From assembly GCA_013041835.1 (NCBI GenBank), contig JABDRH010000286.1:1-8322 (forward strand): DNA of 8,322 nt, in the 5' to 3' direction. How positions within the stretch are numbered: the stretch's first letter is position 1; each line of letters opens with the position of its first letter. The notes under the pieces are model-generated. The model was given only the letters and a program-made list of their open reading frames with translations, did not search any database and had not been told where the DNA came from. The position numbers and the translations under genes were made by a program. The DNA comes from Desulfatitalea sp. GTDB lineage: Bacteria > Desulfobacterota > Desulfobacteria > Desulfobacterales > Desulfosarcinaceae. This document shows positions 6,141 to 8,322 of this stretch, in pieces.

Positions 6141-6227
6141 GTAGTGGCTTAAATAACCAATATCACGTTCATTTTATCAAAGTGGCGAAGCCATCTCATT
6201 AACGGTGCAAAAGGAGGAGTGTAGCGG

Positions 6228-7547
6228 ATGACCCAGCAACCCATCGCGCTTGGCGCGAAAAAATCGAACACTTTTATGGATAAGGTCAAGGAGATTCTGC
6301 CCGAGGGCGGAAATCTCAACCTTTGCCTGACTTGCGGCGCCTGTTCTTCCGGGTGCCCGGCCACCGGCCTGGAAAATATGGACCCCCGGAAGTTTCTGCG
6401 CATGGCCGCCCTGGGCATGGATGAGGAGATTCGAAAGTCCAAATGGGTCTGGATGTGCTCGATGTGCCAGCGATGCATCTACGTGTGCCCCATGCAGATC
6501 AATATTCCCCAACTGGTTTTCAACGCGCGCGCCCTGTGGCCGCGTGAAGCGCGTCCCAAAGGCATCCTGGGGTCTTGTGACATGGCCTTGCGCAACGACA
6601 GCACCAGCGCCATGGGGACGTCGCCGGAGGATTTCACCTTTGTGGTCGAGGACGTGCTGGAGGAGTATCGTGAGGCGCAGCCGGAATTCGCCGAAATGCA
6701 GGCGCCCATCGACAAGCAGGGGGCCGAGTTTTTTTTGAACCAGAATTCACGCGAACCGGTCACCGAACCGGATGAAATGGTGCCTTTGTGGAAGATCCTT
6801 CACCTGGCCGGCGCCGATTGGACGTACGGCAGCAAGGGGTGGGCCGGTGAAAACTATTGCATGTTCCTGGCCGACGACGAGGCCTGGAAACACATCACCA
6901 CCACCACGGCCAACCAGGCCGACGCGCTGGGATGTAAAACATTTCTCAACACCGAATGAGGCCATGTCACCTTCTCAGTCCTGGCAGGACTGAAAAAATA
7001 CAACATCCCCCACAATTTTGAAGTTAAAAATATCTACGAGTATTATGCCAGGTGGATTCGCGAGGGCAAACTCAAGGTCAACTCGGACTGGAACAAAGAC
7101 TTGAAAGTCAAGTTCACCGTCCAGGACCCGTGCCAGATTGTGCGAAAAAGTTACGGCGATGCCATTGCAGAGGATCTGCGTTTTGTGGTTAAATCGGTAG
7201 TGGGTGAACAAAACTTCATCGACATGCAGCCCAACCGGTCCAACAACTATTGTTGTGGCGGCGGCGGCGGCTTTCTGCAGTCCGGATACAAAGACGAGCG
7301 GCTTAAATACGGGCAGCTCAAAGACAACCAGATCCAGGTCACCCAGGCGGACTACTGTATTGCCGGCTGCCATAATTGCCACGCCCAGATCCACGAATTG
7401 AGCGAACACTATGGGGGCCATTACGGTGTGGTGCACTTATGGACCTTGATCTGTCTCTCCCTCGGCATTTTAGGGCCCAATGAGCGTGAATACCTCAATG
7501 ACGACTTGAAAGAAGTGAATGTCTTCCACCCCGAGACAGCGATGTAA
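6228..7547 (+). CDS. Selenocysteine-containing HdrD/DsrK-like Fe-S oxidoreductase (UGA = Sec at codon 244)
   Basis: One reading frame of 439 residues, interrupted only by TGA 6957-6959. Two [4Fe-4S] ferredoxin-type motifs lie at C33-x2-C36-x2-C39-x3-C43-P and C77-x2-C80-x2-C83-x3-C87-P. The C-terminal half carries a CCG (HdrB/HdrD-type) domain: C302, C342-C343 followed by a glycine run, and C377-x3-C381-x2-C384. This is the layout of HdrD, GlpC, DsrK and HmcF proteins, which pass electrons to disulfide or quinone-linked partners. No membrane helix is visible, so it is probably cytoplasmic. The TGA falls in 'FLNTE-U-GHVTF', where I expect Cys in homologues (T-E-C-G-H). Coding character continues in the same frame on both sides, and a SECIS-like hairpin follows. 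AAGGAGG precedes ATG 6228. A plain nonsense pseudogene is the alternative but is unlikely. Partner proteins are not in the window. Confidence 0.88.
6957..6996 (+). promoter_or_regulatory. UGA-Sec codon with bacterial SECIS-like hairpin
   Basis: After TGA (6957-6959), TCAGTCCT (6975-6982) pairs perfectly with AGGACTGA (6986-6993) around the loop GGC. The stem may extend past one mismatch through TT/AA. The loop begins with G and starts 24 bases after the TGA, within the spacing known for bacterial SECIS elements. The hairpin is itself coding (S-V-L-A-G-L). It would recruit SelB with Sec-tRNA to decode the UGA; sel genes are outside this window. Confidence 0.82.
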
Positions 7548-7569
7548 TAACATGAGAAAGCCGTCACGG

Positions 7570-7588
7570 CCGCCGGCATCCTCGGCGG
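7570..7588 (+). other. GC-rich hairpin in the selenoprotein-downstream gap
   Basis: CCGCCG (7570-7575) pairs with CGGCGG (7583-7588) around a 7-base loop. With no following T run it is more likely a processing or stability hairpin than a terminator. Confidence 0.35.
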
Positions 7589-7636
7589 TCCTGTCGGCTC
7601 GAATGCTGTCCAATTCATTTGTGGGAGGAGCGGCCG

Positions 7637-7999
7637 ATGCAACCGTTGACCCTTGAGGAGTTACAACGCAGGCGGCTGGAGGATCTTCGCGGCGCCGAGC
7701 TGGCGATCCGCACCCGCCACGAGACTTACCAGGAGATCAAACGGCTGGTCCGGCAAATCAACGACCATGATCTGGACGTATCCGAATACTACACGACCGC
7801 CCGCCGTTTGGGCAGCCTGCTTGGCACAATGACCGAAGGCATTCATCGCACTATTTTTCATTATTTTGCCGAGCACATCGATCCGCATCAATCGGGTGAT
7901 GTGCGCTGTTTCCGCATGGAGTGCCGTGAACTGGCCGGCCACTTGCGCCAGCTCGACCAATGGCGGGCGGACATGCGACGGATGGTGCTGATTAAGTAA
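7637..7999 (+). CDS. Small helical protein of unknown function, downstream of the selenoprotein
   Basis: A 120-residue protein, rich in Arg, Leu, Glu and His, with composition suggesting an all-helical, possibly coiled-coil fold (about residues 5-45 and 90-118). It has two close cysteines ('RCFRMEC', residues 91 and 96) and several histidines (H70, H75, H80, H84). No signal peptide, membrane segment or recognised domain is visible. GGGAGGAG (7623-7630) precedes ATG 7637 by 6 bases, so the in-frame TTG at 7619 is rejected. It lies 89 bp after the selenoprotein stop on the same strand, with only a CCGCCG/CGGCGG hairpin without a T tract between them, so read-through from the sigma-54 promoter is plausible. 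Function is not recognised; a role as an accessory to the oxidoreductase rests only on position. Confidence 0.7.
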   Translation: MQPLTLEELQRRRLEDLRGAELAIRTRHETYQEIKRLVRQINDHDLDVSEYYTTARRLGSLLGTMTEGIHRTIFHYFAEHIDPHQSGDVRCFRMECRELAGHLRQLDQWRADMRRMVLIK

Positions 8000-8005
8000 T
8001 TCCCG

Positions 8006-8074
8006 GCATTGGGAGAACCCCAATGCTGCAAAAGTTTATTCCCCTTCGGCCATCTTTTTTTGCAGCGTTGGGGT
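8006..8074. terminator. Nested, mutually exclusive hairpins between convergent genes
   Basis: GCATTGGG (8006-8013) pairs with CCCAATGC (8019-8026). The same right-hand bases are also part of 8017-8033, which pairs over 16 of 17 bases with 8058-8074 (the exception is a T/C difference that still allows a G-U pair) around a 24-base loop. The longer stem ends in A/T-rich bases (AAAA with TTTT, next to a T7 run 8055-8061). Lying between a plus-strand and a minus-strand gene, it most likely ends transcription from both. Confidence 0.55.
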
Positions 8075-8147
8075 GTGTTAGGCCCTTGACACAACGCAGA
8101 AGACGGGAAAATAGACAAGCAAGAAGGTATATTCTTTCAGAAATCGT

Positions 8148-8322
8148 CTAGGCTTTCCGGTTCGAGGCAATCAATAAACTGATCAAAAAGGCCGTCCCGG
8201 CAACCAGGATGATCGAAGCGCCCGACGTCAGATTGTATCGATACGAAAGCCATAATCCGGTCCCCGTGAAAAGGGCTCCCAAGAGGCTGGACCCCACCAT
8301 CATCCGGGCCAGGGAGCGGGCA
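8148..8322 (-). CDS. Metal ABC transporter permease (ZnuB/MntB/TroC type), C-terminus only
   Basis: The minus frame is open from the window end to TAG 8148-8150, giving the last 57 residues; the gene starts beyond base 8322. The residues contain two hydrophobic segments (about 8-25 and 36-52). These flank 'GLWLSYRYNLTSGASIILVAG', which resembles the last periplasmic turn and helix of the ABC-3 family of zinc/manganese/iron permeases (G-L-x-L-S-Y...S-G-A-x-I-V-L). A short basic tail ends the protein. It would be an inner-membrane subunit of a divalent-metal importer whose ATPase and binding protein are probably in the unseen neighbouring sequence. It is convergent with the 120-aa gene and separated from it by strong hairpins, so it is a separate unit. 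Which metal is moved cannot be told from this fragment. Confidence 0.75.
   Translation of the reverse strand, partial: ARSLARMMVGSSLLGALFTGTGLWLSYRYNLTSGASIILVAGTAFLISLLIASNRKA

Larger units (their letters stand above)
5755..6227. other. Intergenic region with enhancer site, foldback insertion and sigma-54 promoter
   Basis: This 473-bp stretch has no convincing coding frame. In order it holds a palindrome (5820-5830), a 191-bp inverted-repeat element flanked by CTTAG (5858-6058), a T6 run (6062-6067), a GCACCGGTGC palindrome (6070-6079), a diverged TGCA-type site (6089-6101), a sigma-54 promoter (6124-6140), and a leader of about 77 bases ending in a strong ribosome site (AAGGAGG, 6211-6217). 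The leader contains a short TGGC-GAA-GCCA hairpin around 6183-6193. Confidence 0.85.

Noticed and set aside
6957..7100. Reading the selenoprotein gene as a nonsense pseudogene or as two genes (6228-6959 and 7101-7547)
   Set aside because: The frame is unchanged across the TGA, residues between 6960 and 7100 are coding-like, the second part would start at a TTG without a ribosome site in mid-domain, and a SECIS-like hairpin is present.
1..8322. CRISPR arrays, tRNA or rRNA genes
   Set aside because: No regularly spaced direct repeats, cloverleaf or rRNA-like sequence was seen on reading the window.

Overview
The window looks like chromosomal DNA of an anaerobic, probably sulfate-reducing, Desulfobacterota bacterium (inferred). 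The grounds are the gene types: a HdrD/DsrK-like Fe-S oxidoreductase, a NifX-type and a CGGC cluster-binding protein, a sigma-54 activator with matching promoters, and a UGA codon that very probably encodes selenocysteine. The first 1.9 kb differs clearly in base composition and gene type, so it is either transferred DNA or an assembly join.

Layout. (1) 1-1872 (+) is the 3' part of a large secreted, Ig-like surface protein, followed by a GC hairpin. (2) 4196 down to 1974 (-) is a tight four-gene operon: NifX-family cluster-binding protein, CGGC-domain protein, short TrmO/TsaA-fold protein and COG1237-type metallo-beta-lactamase-fold hydrolase. (3) 4393-5754 (+), divergent, is a PAS/AAA+/Fis sigma-54 activator with a cysteine cluster in its PAS domain. 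(4) 5755-6227 is a 473-bp intergenic region. It holds a candidate activator site, a 191-bp foldback (MITE-like) insertion with 29-bp terminal inverted repeats and a CTTAG target duplication, and a near-consensus sigma-54 promoter. (5) 6228-7547 (+) is a 439-residue Fe-S oxidoreductase read through an in-frame TGA at 6957-6959, with a bacterial SECIS-like hairpin just downstream. A 120-aa protein of unknown function follows at 7637-7999. (6) After nested hairpins, 8148-8322 (-) is the C-terminus of a ZnuB/MntB-type metal ABC permease.

How it may work together (inference). The activator sits between two units that each have a -24/-12 promoter. Each unit also has an 11-bp TGCA-N3-TGCA palindrome upstream, centred 135 bp from the predicted start for the NifX operon and 326 bp for the selenoprotein operon. 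Removing the MITE and one target-site copy (196 bp) brings the second distance to 130 bp. This suggests one regulon, with the activator sensing redox state, metal or a cluster through its PAS cysteines and switching on both a metal-cluster/hydrolase operon and a selenocysteine-containing electron-transfer protein. The plan resembles the sigma-54-controlled divergent 'orange protein' loci of Desulfovibrio, but with different gene content. The selenoprotein and the paired operators split by a mobile element are the most valuable observations.
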